Below, piece after piece: positions 7,334-17,619 of a DNA stretch of 61,904 bases (position 1 is the first letter of the stretch; each line of letters opens with the position of its first letter). The stretch is taken from the NCBI RefSeq assembly GCF_017114915.1, contig NZ_JAAUOE010000028.1, positions 1 to 61,904 of the forward strand. Reading direction: 5' to 3'. This DNA comes from Pseudomonas frederiksbergensis. GTDB taxonomy: Bacteria; Pseudomonadota; Gammaproteobacteria; Pseudomonadales; Pseudomonadaceae. The position numbers were made by a program, and so were the translations under genes. The notes beneath the pieces were generated by a model that ran no database searches, had not been told where the DNA came from, and saw nothing but the letters and a program-made list of their open reading frames with translations.

Positions 7334-10300
7334 ACATCTCGCGGCTGTTCATCCTTCGCCCGGTCGCCACGACCCTGAGCATGCTGGCCATTATTCTGGC
7401 CGGTGTGATCGCTTATCGGCTGCTGCCGGTGTCGGCATTGCCCCAGGTCGATTACCCGACCATCCGCGTCATGACGCTCTATCCCGGCGCCAGCCCGGAT
7501 GTCATGACCAGCGCCGTGACCGCGCCGCTGGAGCGTCAGTTCGGGCAGATGCCCGGCCTGACCCAGATGGCCTCGACCAGTTCCGGCGGCGCTTCGGTGC
7601 TGACCCTGCGGTTCAGCCTCGATATCAATATGGACGTCGCCGAGCAGCAGGTGCAGGCCGCGATCAACGCCGCGACCAATTTGCTGCCCAAGGATCTCCC
7701 GGCGCCGCCGGTGTACAACAAGGTCAACCCGGCGGACACCCCGGTGCTGACGTTGGCGATTACCTCCAAAACCATGCTGTTGCCCAAGCTCAATGACTTG
7801 GTCGACACCCGCATGGCGCAGAAAATCGCCCAGATCAGCGGCGTTGGCATGGTCACTATTGCCGGCGGTCAGCGTCAGGCGGTGCGGATCAAGGTCAACC
7901 CCGAAGCCCTGGCGGCCAACGGCCTGAACCTGTCGGACGTGCGCACATTGATCGGCGCCTCCAACGTCAACCAGCCCAAGGGCAACTTCGACGGCCCGAC
8001 CCGAGTGTCGATGCTCGATGCCAACGACCAGCTGACTTCACCCAAGGATTACGCCAACCTGATCCTCGCTTACAGCAATGGCGCGCCATTGCGGCTCAAG
8101 GACGTGGCGCAGATCGTCGACGGCGCCGAGAACGAACGCCTCGCCGCGTGGGCCAATGAAAACCAGGCGGTATTGCTGAACATCCAGCGTCAGCCCGGGG
8201 CCAACGTCATCGAAGTGGTCGACCGGATCAAGGCCTTGCTGCCCAGCATCACCGACAACCTGCCGGCCGGCCTCGACGTGACGGTGCTCACCGACCGTAC
8301 CCAGACCATCCGCGCCTCGGTCACCGACGTGCAACACGAACTGCTGATCGCCATCGCGCTGGTGGTGATGGTCACGTTCCTGTTCCTGCGCCGGGCCAGC
8401 GCCACGATCATTCCGTCGGTGGCGGTGCCGCTGTCGTTGATCGGCACCTTCGGGGTGATGTACCTCGCGGGGTTTTCGGTCAACAACCTGACCCTGATGG
8501 CGCTGACCATCGCCACCGGTTTCGTGGTGGACGATGCGATCGTGATGCTGGAGAACATTTCCCGTTTCATCGAAGAGGGCGACAGCCCGCTGCAAGCCGC
8601 GCTTAAAGGCGCCAAACAGATCGGCTTCACCCTGATTTCCCTGACCCTGTCGCTGATCGCCGTGCTGATTCCGCTGTTGTTCATGGCCGATGTGGTGGGG
8701 CGCTTGTTCCGCGAGTTCGCGATCACGTTGGCGGTGGCGATCCTGATTTCCCTGGTGGTGTCCCTGACCCTGACGCCAATGATGTGCGCGCGGTTGCTCA
8801 AGCGTGAACCGAAGGAAAAAGATCAGGGCCGGTTCTACCGCTCCAGTGGCGCGGCCATCGACTGGATGATCGCCGCCTACGGGCGCAAGTTGCAGTGGGT
8901 GCTCAAGCATCAGCCGCTGACTTTGCTGGTAGCCATCGGCACCCTGGCATTGACGGTGTTCCTGTACATGGTGGTGCCCAAGGGCTTCTTCCCGGTGCAG
9001 GACACCGGGGTGATCCAGGGGATTTCCGAGGCGCCGCAGTCGATTTCCTTCGCGGCGATGAGCGAGCGCCAGCAGGAACTGGCCAAGGTGATTCTCGCTG
9101 ATCCTGCGGTCGAGAGCCTGTCGTCCTACATCGGCGTCGACGGTGACAACTCGACGCTGAACAGCGGTCGGCTGCTGATCAACCTCAAGTCCCACCGCGA
9201 GCGCGACCTGAGCGCCACCGAAGTGATTGCGCGCCTGCAACCGGAGCTGGACAAGCTGGTCGGCATTCGCCTGTTCATGCAGCCGGTGCAGGACCTGACC
9301 ATCGAAGACCGGGTCAGCCGCACGCAGTATCAGTTCAGCATGTCGTCGCCGGATGCCGAGTTGCTCAGCCTGTGGAGCGGGCGTCTGGTGGAGGCACTGG
9401 CCCAACGTCCGGAGTTGACCGACGTCGCCAGCGATTTGCAGGACAAGGGCTTGCAGGTTTATCTGGTGATCGACCGCGATGCGGCGTCGCGGGTCGGTGT
9501 ATCCGTGTCGAACATCACCGACGCGCTGTACGACGCCTTCGGTCAGCGGCAGATTTCCACCATTTACACCCAGGCCAGCCAGTACCGCGTGGTGCTGCAA
9601 TCGCAGTCCGGCGAGAAGATCGGCCCCGATGCGCTGAACCAGATTCACGTCAAGACCACCGATGGCGGTCAGGTGCGCCTGTCCAGCCTGGCGCATGTCG
9701 AGGAGCGTCAGGCGCAACTGGCGATCACCCACATCGGCCAGTTCCCGGCGGTGATGATGTCGTTCAACCTGGCGCCCGGCGTGGCATTGGGGCATGCGGT
9801 GCAGATCATCGATCAGGTGCAGAAAGACATCGGCATGCCGATTGGCGTGCAGACCCAGTTCCAGGGCGCGGCCGAAGCGTTCCAGGCGTCGCTGTCGAGC
9901 ACCTTGCTGCTGATCCTGGCGGCGGTGGTGACCATGTACATCGTGCTCGGCGTGCTCTACGAGAGCTACATTCACCCGATCACCATTCTCTCGACCTTGC
10001 CCTCGGCGGCGGTCGGCGCCTTGCTGGCGCTGCTGTTGAGTGGCAACGACCTGGGGATGATCGCGATCATCGGCATCATCCTGCTGATCGGTATCGTGAA
10101 AAAGAACGCGATCATGATGATCGACTTCGCCCTCGAGGCTGAACGCAATCAGGGCATGGACCCGCAGTCCGCGATCTATCAGGCGGCGCTGCTGCGCTTC
10201 CGGCCGATTCTGATGACCACTCTGGCCGCGTTGTTCGGCGCGGTACCGCTGATGCTGGCCACCGGTTCCGGCGCGGAATTGCGCCAGCCCTTGGGTCTGG

Positions 10301-10434
10301 TGATGGTCGGTGGCTTGCTGCTGAGTCAGGTGCTGACGCTGTTCACCACGCCCGTCATCTACTTGTACTTCGACCGTCTCGGGCGGCGCTGGGGCCGTAA
10401 GTCCGAATCCGTGGAACCGGTAGAGCAGCCATGA
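7330..10434 (+). CDS. muxB: RND efflux transporter MuxB
   Basis: A 1034-residue HAE1-family inner-membrane drug/proton antiporter. It starts MNISRLFILRPVATT. The TM4 proton-relay motif is present as FVVDDAIVMLENISR, and the second-half motif as GIVKKNAIMMIDFALEAER. Two large periplasmic loops contain the porter domain repeats. It is one of two tandem, non-identical pumps (with muxC), the hallmark of MdtBC-type heteromeric RND systems. ATGA overlaps with muxA and muxC indicate one mRNA. Confidence 0.96.
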   Translation: MNISRLFILRPVATTLSMLAIILAGVIAYRLLPVSALPQVDYPTIRVMTLYPGASPDVMTSAVTAPLERQFGQMPGLTQMASTSSGGASVLTLRFSLDINMDVAEQQVQAAINAATNLLPKDLPAPPVYNKVNPADTPVLTLAITSKTMLLPKLNDLVDTRMAQKIAQISGVGMVTIAGGQRQAVRIKVNPEALAANGLNLSDVRTLIGASNVNQPKGNFDGPTRVSMLDANDQLTSPKDYANLILAYSNGAPLRLKDVAQIVDGAENERLAAWANENQAVLLNIQRQPGANVIEVVDRIKALLPSITDNLPAGLDVTVLTDRTQTIRASVTDVQHELLIAIALVVMVTFLFLRRASATIIPSVAVPLSLIGTFGVMYLAGFSVNNLTLMALTIATGFVVDDAIVMLENISRFIEEGDSPLQAALKGAKQIGFTLISLTLSLIAVLIPLLFMADVVGRLFREFAITLAVAILISLVVSLTLTPMMCARLLKREPKEKDQGRFYRSSGAAIDWMIAAYGRKLQWVLKHQPLTLLVAIGTLALTVFLYMVVPKGFFPVQDTGVIQGISEAPQSISFAAMSERQQELAKVILADPAVESLSSYIGVDGDNSTLNSGRLLINLKSHRERDLSATEVIARLQPELDKLVGIRLFMQPVQDLTIEDRVSRTQYQFSMSSPDAELLSLWSGRLVEALAQRPELTDVASDLQDKGLQVYLVIDRDAASRVGVSVSNITDALYDAFGQRQISTIYTQASQYRVVLQSQSGEKIGPDALNQIHVKTTDGGQVRLSSLAHVEERQAQLAITHIGQFPAVMMSFNLAPGVALGHAVQIIDQVQKDIGMPIGVQTQFQGAAEAFQASLSSTLLLILAAVVTMYIVLGVLYESYIHPITILSTLPSAAVGALLALLLSGNDLGMIAIIGIILLIGIVKKNAIMMIDFALEAERNQGMDPQSAIYQAALLRFRPILMTTLAALFGAVPLMLATGSGAELRQPLGLVMVGGLLLSQVLTLFTTPVIYLYFDRLGRRWGRKSESVEPVEQP

Positions 10435-13400
10435 ACCTGTCCGGACCTTTCATCAAGCGCCCGGTCGCGACGATGCTGTTGAGCCTGGCGATCATGCTGC
10501 TGGGCGGCGTGAGCTTCGGCCTGTTGCCGGTATCGCCGCTGCCGCAGATGGATTTCCCGGTGATCGTGGTTCAGGCGAGCCTACCCGGCGCTAGCCCGGA
10601 GGTCATGGCCTCGACCGTGGCCACGCCGCTGGAACGTTCCTTCGGCGCCATCGCCGGGGTCAACACCATGAGCAGCCGTTCCAGCCAGGGCTCGACCCGG
10701 GTGATCCTGCAGTTCGACCTGGACCGCGACATCAACGGCGCGGCGCGGGAAGTGCAGGCGGCGATCAACGCCTCGCGCAACCTGCTGCCCAGCGGGATGC
10801 GCAGCATGCCGACTTACAAGAAGGTCAACCCGTCCCAGGCGCCGATCATGGTGCTGTCGCTGACCTCGGACGTGCTGGAAAAAGGCCAGCTCTACGACTT
10901 GGCCTCGACCATCCTGTCCCAGAGCCTGTCCCAGGTGCAGGGCGTGGGTGAAGTGCAGATCGGCGGCAGTTCGCTGCCGGCGGTGCGCATCGAACTCGAA
11001 CCCCAGGCGCTCAACCAGTACGGCGTGGCCCTGGACGATGTGCGCACCACCATCGCCAACGCCAACGTACGCCGGCCCAAAGGCTCGGTCGAAGACGGTC
11101 AGCGGCTGTGGCAGGTGCAAGCCAACGATCAATTGGAAAAAGCCAAGGATTACGAGTCGCTGATCATTCACTACGCCGACGGCGCGGCCCTGCGCCTGAA
11201 GGACGTGGCCAAGGTCAGCGACGGCGTCGAAGACCGCTACAACAGCGGCTTCTTCAACAATGACGCGGCGGTGTTACTGGTGATCAACCGCCAGGCCGGC
11301 GCCAACATCATCGAGACGGTCAACGAGATCAAGGCGCAGTTGCCGGCATTGCAAGCGGTACTGCCGGCCAGCGTCAAGCTCAACCTGGCGATGGACCGTT
11401 CGCCAGTCATCAAGGCCACCTTGCACGAAGCGGAAATGACTCTGCTGATCGCCGTGGCGCTGGTGATTCTGGTGGTGTTCCTGTTCCTCGGTAACTTGCG
11501 TGCCTCGCTGATTCCGACCCTGGCGGTGCCGGTGTCGCTGGTGGGCACCTTTGCAGTGATGTACCTCTACGGGTTCTCCCTGAACAACCTGTCGCTGATG
11601 GCGCTGATCCTGGCCACCGGTCTGGTGGTGGACGACGCCATCGTGGTGCTGGAGAACATTTCCCGACACATCGACAAGGGCGTGCCGCCGATGAAGGCCG
11701 CGTACCTCGGGGCGCAGGAAGTCGGCTTCACGCTGCTGTCGATGAACGTCTCGCTGGTGGCGGTGTTCCTGTCGATCCTGTTCATGGGCGGGATCATCGA
11801 AAGCCTGTTCCGCGAGTTTTCCATTACCCTCGCGGCGGCCATCGTGGTGTCGTTGCTGGTGTCCCTGACGCTGACGCCGATGCTCTGCGCCCGCTGGCTC
11901 AAGCCGCATACGCCGGGGCAGGAAAACCGCCTGCAACGCTGGAGCCAGCGGACCAACGAGTGGATGGTCGGCAAATACGCGTCCAGCCTTGACTGGGTGC
12001 TGCGTCACCGTCGGCTGACCTTGCTCAGCCTGATCGTGACGATTGGCGTGAATATCGCGCTGTATGTCGTTGTTCCTAAAACATTTTTACCTCAGCAGGA
12101 CACCGGCCAGCTGATCGGTTTCGTGCGCGGCGATGATGGGCTGTCGTTCAGCGTGATGCAGCCGAAGATGGAAATCTTCCGCCGCGCCGTGCTCAAGGAC
12201 GAGGCAGTGCAAAGCGTCGCCGGGTTCATCGGTGGCAACAACGGCACCAACAACGCCTTCATGCTGGTGCGGCTCAAGCCGATCAAGGAACGCAACATTT
12301 CCGCACAGAAAGTCATCGAACGCCTGCGCAAGGAAATGCCCAAGGTGCCCGGCGCGCAATTGATGCTGATGGCCGACCAGGACCTGCAATTTGGCGGCGG
12401 TCGCGAGCAGACCACCTCGCAGTATTCCTACATCCTGCAAAGCGGCGACCTTGGCGCGTTGCGCGAGTGGTATCCGAAAGTCGTCACCGCCCTCAAGGCA
12501 CTGCCGGAATTGACGGCAATTGACGCGCGCGAAGGCCGTGGCGCCCAGCAAGTGACGCTGATCGTCGATCGCGATCAGGCCAAGCGTCTGGGCGTGGACA
12601 TGGACATGGTCACGGCAGTGCTGAACAACGCCTACAGCCAGCGGCAGATTTCGACGATCTACGACAGCCTCAACCAGTATCAGGTGGTGATGGAGGTCAA
12701 TCCGAAATACGCCCAGGACCCGGTCACCCTGAACCAAGTCAAAGTGATCACTGCCGATGGCGCGCGGATTCCGTTGTCGACCATCGCCCATTACGAAAAC
12801 AGCCTGGAAGACGACCGGGTCAGCCACGAAGGCCAGTTCGCTTCGGAAAGCATCGCCTTCGACATGGCTGAAGGCGTAACCGTGGAGCAGGGCAGTGCCG
12901 CCATCGAGCGGGCGATTGCCAAGGTCGGCCTGCCGGAAGACGTGATCGCGAAAATGGCCGGTACCGCCGATGCGTTTGCCGCCACCCAGAAGAGCCAGCC
13001 GTGGATGATTCTCGGCGCGTTGGTGGCGGTGTATCTGGTGCTGGGCGTGCTGTATGAAAGCTACATTCATCCGCTGACCATTCTCTCGACCTTGCCGTCG
13101 GCCGGGGTTGGCGCGTTGCTGTCGATCTATGTACTGGGCGGCGAGTTCAGCCTGATCTCCTTGCTCGGGCTGTTCCTGCTGATCGGCGTGGTGAAGAAAA
13201 ACGCCATTCTGATGATCGACCTGGCGCTGCAACTGGAACGGCACCAGGGCCTTGAGCCGCTGGAGTCGATTCGCAGCGCCTGCCTGCAACGGCTGCGACC
13301 GATTCTGATGACCACCCTGGCGGCGATCCTCGGTGCCTTGCCGTTGTTGCTGAGCCGGGCCGAAGGGGCGGAAATGCGTCAGCCGCTGGGCCTGACCATC

Positions 13401-13538
13401 ATCGGCGGACTGGTCTTCAGCCAGGTGCTGACCCTTTACACCACGCCGGTGGTTTACCTCTGTCTCGACAACTTGCGCCATCGCTTCAACCGCTGGCGTG
13501 GGGTGCGTACCGATGCTGCTCTGGAAACTCCGCTATGA
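10431..13538 (+). CDS. muxC: RND efflux transporter MuxC
   Basis: A 1035-residue HAE1-family pump, the second half of the MuxBC heterotrimer. It starts MNLSGPFIKRPVATMLL. The proton-relay aspartates are in LVVDDAIVVLENISRH, and GVVKKNAILMIDLALQLER gives the C-terminal repeat. In the homologous MdtBC system the B and C subunits have non-equivalent roles in proton transfer and substrate binding; which role applies here is not visible. Coupled by 4-bp overlaps to muxB and opmB. Confidence 0.96.
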   Translation: MNLSGPFIKRPVATMLLSLAIMLLGGVSFGLLPVSPLPQMDFPVIVVQASLPGASPEVMASTVATPLERSFGAIAGVNTMSSRSSQGSTRVILQFDLDRDINGAAREVQAAINASRNLLPSGMRSMPTYKKVNPSQAPIMVLSLTSDVLEKGQLYDLASTILSQSLSQVQGVGEVQIGGSSLPAVRIELEPQALNQYGVALDDVRTTIANANVRRPKGSVEDGQRLWQVQANDQLEKAKDYESLIIHYADGAALRLKDVAKVSDGVEDRYNSGFFNNDAAVLLVINRQAGANIIETVNEIKAQLPALQAVLPASVKLNLAMDRSPVIKATLHEAEMTLLIAVALVILVVFLFLGNLRASLIPTLAVPVSLVGTFAVMYLYGFSLNNLSLMALILATGLVVDDAIVVLENISRHIDKGVPPMKAAYLGAQEVGFTLLSMNVSLVAVFLSILFMGGIIESLFREFSITLAAAIVVSLLVSLTLTPMLCARWLKPHTPGQENRLQRWSQRTNEWMVGKYASSLDWVLRHRRLTLLSLIVTIGVNIALYVVVPKTFLPQQDTGQLIGFVRGDDGLSFSVMQPKMEIFRRAVLKDEAVQSVAGFIGGNNGTNNAFMLVRLKPIKERNISAQKVIERLRKEMPKVPGAQLMLMADQDLQFGGGREQTTSQYSYILQSGDLGALREWYPKVVTALKALPELTAIDAREGRGAQQVTLIVDRDQAKRLGVDMDMVTAVLNNAYSQRQISTIYDSLNQYQVVMEVNPKYAQDPVTLNQVKVITADGARIPLSTIAHYENSLEDDRVSHEGQFASESIAFDMAEGVTVEQGSAAIERAIAKVGLPEDVIAKMAGTADAFAATQKSQPWMILGALVAVYLVLGVLYESYIHPLTILSTLPSAGVGALLSIYVLGGEFSLISLLGLFLLIGVVKKNAILMIDLALQLERHQGLEPLESIRSACLQRLRPILMTTLAAILGALPLLLSRAEGAEMRQPLGLTIIGGLVFSQVLTLYTTPVVYLCLDNLRHRFNRWRGVRTDAALETPL

Positions 13539-15013
13539 CTGACCGTTCGCTTATCAATCTGGCTGCCCCGCTGATCACGGCCCGAGGCTCGCGTTTGCTG
13601 AGCCTGTCGCTGTGCGTGGCGATGCTCAGTGCCTGCGCCATCGGCCCGGATTACCAGCGCCCGCAAACCGCCGCACCTGCGCAGTACAAAGAGGCGGCCG
13701 GCTGGCGTCAGGCCAACCCCAGCGATTCGTTGGCGCGCGGTGCCTGGTGGGAGCTGTATGGCGATCAGCAGCTCAATGGCCTGATCGAAAAGCTCAACAG
13801 CGCCAACCAGACCGTCGCTCAGTCCGAAGCCCAGTACCGCCAGGCCCAGGCCTTGGTGCGCAGTGCCCGGGGGGCGTTTTTCCCGACGGTGGACCTGACC
13901 GTCGGGAAAACCCGCTCCAGCCAGGGCACCGGTAGCAGCAGCTCGAGCCTGAGCAGTTCGTCCAGCGGCATTCGCGACACTTACACGGCCCAGGCTGGGG
14001 TCAGTTGGGAAGCGGATATCTGGGGCAAATTGCGCCGTGGCCTGGAAGCCGACACGGCCAACGCCCAGGCGAGTTTTGCCGATCTGGCGGCCATGCGCCT
14101 GAGCCAGCAATCGGAGCTGGTGCAGAATTACCTGCAACTTCGGGTGATCGACGAGCAGAAACGCCTGCTCGAAGCGACGGTCGAGGCCTATCAGCGCTCG
14201 CTGATCATGACTGAAAACCAGTACCGCGCCGGGGTTTCCGGCAAGGATGCGGTGGCCCAGGCCACCACGCAGCTCAAAACCACCCAGGCGGAGATGGTCG
14301 ACCTGATCTGGCAGCGGGCGCAGTTCGAGAATGCCATCGCCGTGCTGATCGGCCTGCCGCCGGCTGAATTCAGCCTGGCCGAAACCCAGGACATCCCGGC
14401 ATTGCCGCAGGTGCCGCTGAGCCTGCCTTCGCAGTTGCTGGAACGCCGCCCGGACATCGCCGCCGCCGAACGCTCGGTGATGGCCGCCAACGCCAACATC
14501 GGCGTGGCCAAAGCCGCTTACTACCCGGACCTGACCCTGAGCATGAACGGCGGTTATAGCAGCAGCACCTCCAACAACTGGATCAGCGTGCCGAACCGCT
14601 TCTGGTCGGTCGGGCCGCAACTGGCCATGACCCTGTTCGACGGCGGCCAGCGCTCGGCGGAAGTCGACCGCAGCGAAGCGGCCTACGACGAGACTGTCGC
14701 CAAGTACCGCCAGACCGTGCTCGATGGCTTTCGCGAAGTGGAAAATTACCTGGTGCAGCTCAAGGTGCTGGAAGACGAGGCGAAAGTGCGCCAGGAAGCG
14801 CTGGATGCGGCGCGCGAGTCCCTTCGCTTGACCCGCAATCAGTACAAGGCTGGGGTAATTGCTTATCTGGACGTGGTGGTGGTGCAGGCCACGGCATTGA
14901 GCAACGAACGCAACGTGCTGAGCTTGTTGCAGAGCCGGTTGATTGCCAGCGTGCAGTTGATCGCCGCGCTGGGCGGTGGGTGGGACGGGCAGCTTCAGGT
15001 GAGCGACAAATAG
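13535..15013 (+). CDS. opmB: Outer-membrane efflux lipoprotein OpmB (NodT/OprM family)
   Basis: A 492-residue TolC-like channel with an N-terminal lipoprotein signal (LSAC, Cys34) followed by IGPDYQRP, the typical NodT/OprM opening. It contains the two homologous outer-membrane efflux repeats, with LLERRPDIAAAERSVMAANANIG at the start of the second and AGVIAYLDVVVVQ near the end. A Ser-rich insertion (SSSSLSSSSSG) occurs around residues 133-147. It is the last gene of the mux operon, followed by a large palindromic repeat at 15031-15143. Confidence 0.95.
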   Translation: MTDRSLINLAAPLITARGSRLLSLSLCVAMLSACAIGPDYQRPQTAAPAQYKEAAGWRQANPSDSLARGAWWELYGDQQLNGLIEKLNSANQTVAQSEAQYRQAQALVRSARGAFFPTVDLTVGKTRSSQGTGSSSSSLSSSSSGIRDTYTAQAGVSWEADIWGKLRRGLEADTANAQASFADLAAMRLSQQSELVQNYLQLRVIDEQKRLLEATVEAYQRSLIMTENQYRAGVSGKDAVAQATTQLKTTQAEMVDLIWQRAQFENAIAVLIGLPPAEFSLAETQDIPALPQVPLSLPSQLLERRPDIAAAERSVMAANANIGVAKAAYYPDLTLSMNGGYSSSTSNNWISVPNRFWSVGPQLAMTLFDGGQRSAEVDRSEAAYDETVAKYRQTVLDGFREVENYLVQLKVLEDEAKVRQEALDAARESLRLTRNQYKAGVIAYLDVVVVQATALSNERNVLSLLQSRLIASVQLIAALGGGWDGQLQVSDK

Positions 15014-15030
15014 CGAACTGTAGCCCCCGA

Positions 15031-15143
15031 TGATCGTTCCCACGCTCTGCGTGGGAATGCCTCACCGGACGCTCCGCGTCCGCTTCTGCATGGGACGCGG
15101 AGCGTCCCTGGCTGCGTTCCCACGCAGAGCGTGGGAACGATCA
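15031..15143. repeat. Palindromic repeat, family B (GATCGTTCCCACGC type)
   Basis: A 113-base inverted repeat running from TGATCGTTCCCACGCTCTGC to its complement ending GGGAACGATCA, with an inner GGACGCTCCGCGTCC / GGGACGCGGAGCGTCC stem. The same outer arms occur at 24433-24486 and 30112-30220, and the inner stem recurs at 30112-30220. It follows the opmB stop codon closely and may act as a 3' mRNA-stabilising or terminating structure. Confidence 0.88.
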
Positions 15144-15282
15144 GCGCCTGAAACAAACGCTTTATCACGTTGATGGCCTTTTGATGACTTTGTGAGTGCG
15201 TTCGTCCGCGAAATCAGTACAATCGCCGGCTTTGCTCCCCGAAAACAAACACAGTACGGCGGGGGCGGTTGCGAGAAGTCCC

Positions 15283-17364
15283 ATGCTCATCGGTAGTTAT
15301 TCCTTTACGCTGGTTTTCATATCGCTGTGTGTGGCGATACTGGCCTCTTATACCGCGCTCGACCTCACCGGACGCATCGCCACGGCCAAGGGCCGAGCCG
15401 TGCATCTGTGGACGGCGGGCGGTGCTTTTGCGATGGGCATTGGCGTGTGGTCGATGCATTTCATCGGCATGCTCGCATTCAAATTACCGATCGACCTCGG
15501 CTATGACATCACCGTCACGGCGTTGTCACTGTTGATCGCGGTCCTGTCTTGCGGTTTTGCCTTGTGGCTGGTCAGCCAGCCACGTCTGCCAGTCTGGCAA
15601 CTGGCATTCGGTGCGCTGGTCATGGGCGCCGGCATCAGCGCCATGCATTACACCGGCATGGCCGCCATGCGTATGCAGCCGGGCATCGATTACGACCCGA
15701 CACTGTTCGGCACATCGCTGCTGATCGCCGTTGGCGCGTCCGGCGCGGCGTTATGGATCGCGTTCCGCCTGCGCCAGCACACGCCGTATGTTCGCCTGAT
15801 CCGTGCGGGTGCCGCTGTCGTCATGGGTATCGCCATCGTCGGCATGCACTATACCGGCATGGCCGCGGCACGCTTTGCCGATGGCAGTTTCTGTGGCGCG
15901 GCCGTCAGCGGCTTGAAGGGCGACGGCCTGGACAATCTGGTGCTGATCACCACGCTGGCGGTGTTGAGCATTGCCTTGCTGACGTCGATTCTCGATGCGC
16001 GCCTGGAGGCTCGCACCGCGGACCTGGCCCGCTCGCTGACCGAGGCCAATCGCGAACTTACCCAACTGGCGCTGCATGACACCCTGACCGGTCTGCCGAA
16101 CCGGGTGTTGCTGGCCGACCGTATCGATCTGGCGATGTCGAGGGTGCAAGAACAGGGCGGCTGTTTCGCGTTGATGTTCATCGATCTGGACGGCTTCAAA
16201 CCGGTCAACGATGCCTTCGGTCATCACATGGGCGACCAGTTGCTGCGTGAAGTCGCTCTGCGACTGCGCGAGGATCTGCGCAGCCAGGACACCCTGGCGC
16301 GCATCGGCGGCGATGAATTCGTGTTGCTGGTGCAACTCGCCGAGCCGAACGACGCGCTGAACCTGGCGGCCCGGCAGGTCGGGCTGATCGCGCGCTCGTT
16401 CCGGGTCGCGGAACATGACTTGCAGATTTCCGCCAGCGTCGGAATCGCGCTTTATCCGGGCAATGGTCAAACCGCCGAAGAATTGCTGATGAACGCCGAC
16501 GCCGCGATGTACCACGCCAAAGGCGCCGGGAAAAACGGCCACCGCTTCTTCGACGCCTCGATGAACAGCAATGCGCGCAAACAGCTGCAATTGCTCCAGG
16601 ACCTGCGCAATGCTGTCGATCAGCAGCAGTTCAAGCTTTATTACCAGCCCAAATTCGACGCGGTCCATGGTCGGCCGGTGGGAGCCGAGGCGTTGCTGCG
16701 CTGGGAGCACCCGACCCTGGGCATGCTGCAGCCGGACATGTTCATCGATCTGGCGGAGAAGACCGGGCTGATCATTGCGATTGGCGAGTGGGTGCTCAAC
16801 GAAGCTTGCCGCCAGATGCGCGAGTGGTACCTGCTCGGTTACACCGATTGGCGCATCGCGGTGAACCTATCGGCCTTGCAATTTTGCCATTCAGGGCTGG
16901 TGCAGAGCGTTGCCAAAGCCCTGGCCGCTCATCAACTGCCGGCCAACAGCCTGACCCTGGAAATCACCGAAACCACCGCCATGAGCGACGCCGATGCGAG
17001 CATGACAGTGCTGCAGGAACTGTCGGAAATGGGCGTCGACCTGTCCATCGATGACTTTGGTACCGGTTATTCGAGCTTGATGTATCTCAAGCGTCTGCCG
17101 GCCAATGAACTGAAGATCGACCGGGGATTCGTCCGCGATCTGGAACACGACAGCGACGACGCGGCCATCGTCTCGGCCATCGTCGCCCTCGGCCAGGCGC
17201 TGGGCTTGCGGATCGTGGCCGAAGGGGTGGAAACCGATGTCCAGCAAGACTTCCTGACCCAGCTGGGCTGCGATTCGTTGCAGGGCTACCTGCTCGGGCA
17301 TCCGTTGCCGGCCGATCGCTTCATGGTCGACATTCTCCGTGGAGAACAATTGGCGACGGGCTGA
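15283..17364 (+). CDS. mucR: MHYT-GGDEF-EAL c-di-GMP protein, MucR-like
   Basis: A 693-residue membrane-bound dual-domain c-di-GMP enzyme. Residues ~1-245 form seven hydrophobic segments with three MHYT-type motifs (SMHFIGM, AMHYTGM, GMHYTGM), a putative Cu/O2/NO sensor. An intact GGDEF motif (342-346, RIGGDEFVLL) and an intact EAL domain (EAL at 469-471; DDFGTGYSS near 590) follow, so both cyclase and phosphodiesterase activity are possible. The start MLIGSYSF has GAGAAG upstream and fits the MHYT boundary. Length and order match P. aeruginosa MucR, which supports alginate production; NbdA is an alternative relative. It is monocistronic. Confidence 0.94.
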   Translation: MLIGSYSFTLVFISLCVAILASYTALDLTGRIATAKGRAVHLWTAGGAFAMGIGVWSMHFIGMLAFKLPIDLGYDITVTALSLLIAVLSCGFALWLVSQPRLPVWQLAFGALVMGAGISAMHYTGMAAMRMQPGIDYDPTLFGTSLLIAVGASGAALWIAFRLRQHTPYVRLIRAGAAVVMGIAIVGMHYTGMAAARFADGSFCGAAVSGLKGDGLDNLVLITTLAVLSIALLTSILDARLEARTADLARSLTEANRELTQLALHDTLTGLPNRVLLADRIDLAMSRVQEQGGCFALMFIDLDGFKPVNDAFGHHMGDQLLREVALRLREDLRSQDTLARIGGDEFVLLVQLAEPNDALNLAARQVGLIARSFRVAEHDLQISASVGIALYPGNGQTAEELLMNADAAMYHAKGAGKNGHRFFDASMNSNARKQLQLLQDLRNAVDQQQFKLYYQPKFDAVHGRPVGAEALLRWEHPTLGMLQPDMFIDLAEKTGLIIAIGEWVLNEACRQMREWYLLGYTDWRIAVNLSALQFCHSGLVQSVAKALAAHQLPANSLTLEITETTAMSDADASMTVLQELSEMGVDLSIDDFGTGYSSLMYLKRLPANELKIDRGFVRDLEHDSDDAAIVSAIVALGQALGLRIVAEGVETDVQQDFLTQLGCDSLQGYLLGHPLPADRFMVDILRGEQLATG

Positions 17365-17370
17365 CGATCC

Positions 17371-17515
17371 GTAGCAGCTGCCGAGCCTGCGAGGCTGCGT
17401 TCGGCGGCGCAGCCGTCGTGAAATCAGCTATCGCGGTGTGTCAGTAAAACCTTGCATATAGGGTTTACGACGGCTTCGCCGCCGAACGCAGCCTCGCAGG
17501 CTCGGCAGCTGCTAC
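17371..17515. repeat. Long inverted repeat, family C (49-nt arms)
   Basis: The left arm 17371-17419 and the right arm 17467-17515 are reverse complements over 49 bases with one mismatch, separated by 47 bases. The arms begin GTAGCAGCTGCCGAGCCTGC. The transcript would fold into a very stable hairpin between mucR and the SDR gene. It is unrelated in sequence to the other two repeat families in the window. Confidence 0.9.
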
Positions 17516-17619
17516 AAGACGTTTTTACCATGCCCCCTTGATGTGGGCCCATGCAAAACCGCGCAATGGCGGTTATTCTTGGCCCCGACTGCTTACGCTT
17601 GGAACGGGGGAATGCCAGC

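Noticed and set aside
8038..9975. A 645-codon leftward open frame antisense to muxB.
   Set aside because: It is rich in His, Gln, Arg and Gly with no domain, typical of the complementary phase of a high-GC gene; muxB is unambiguous.
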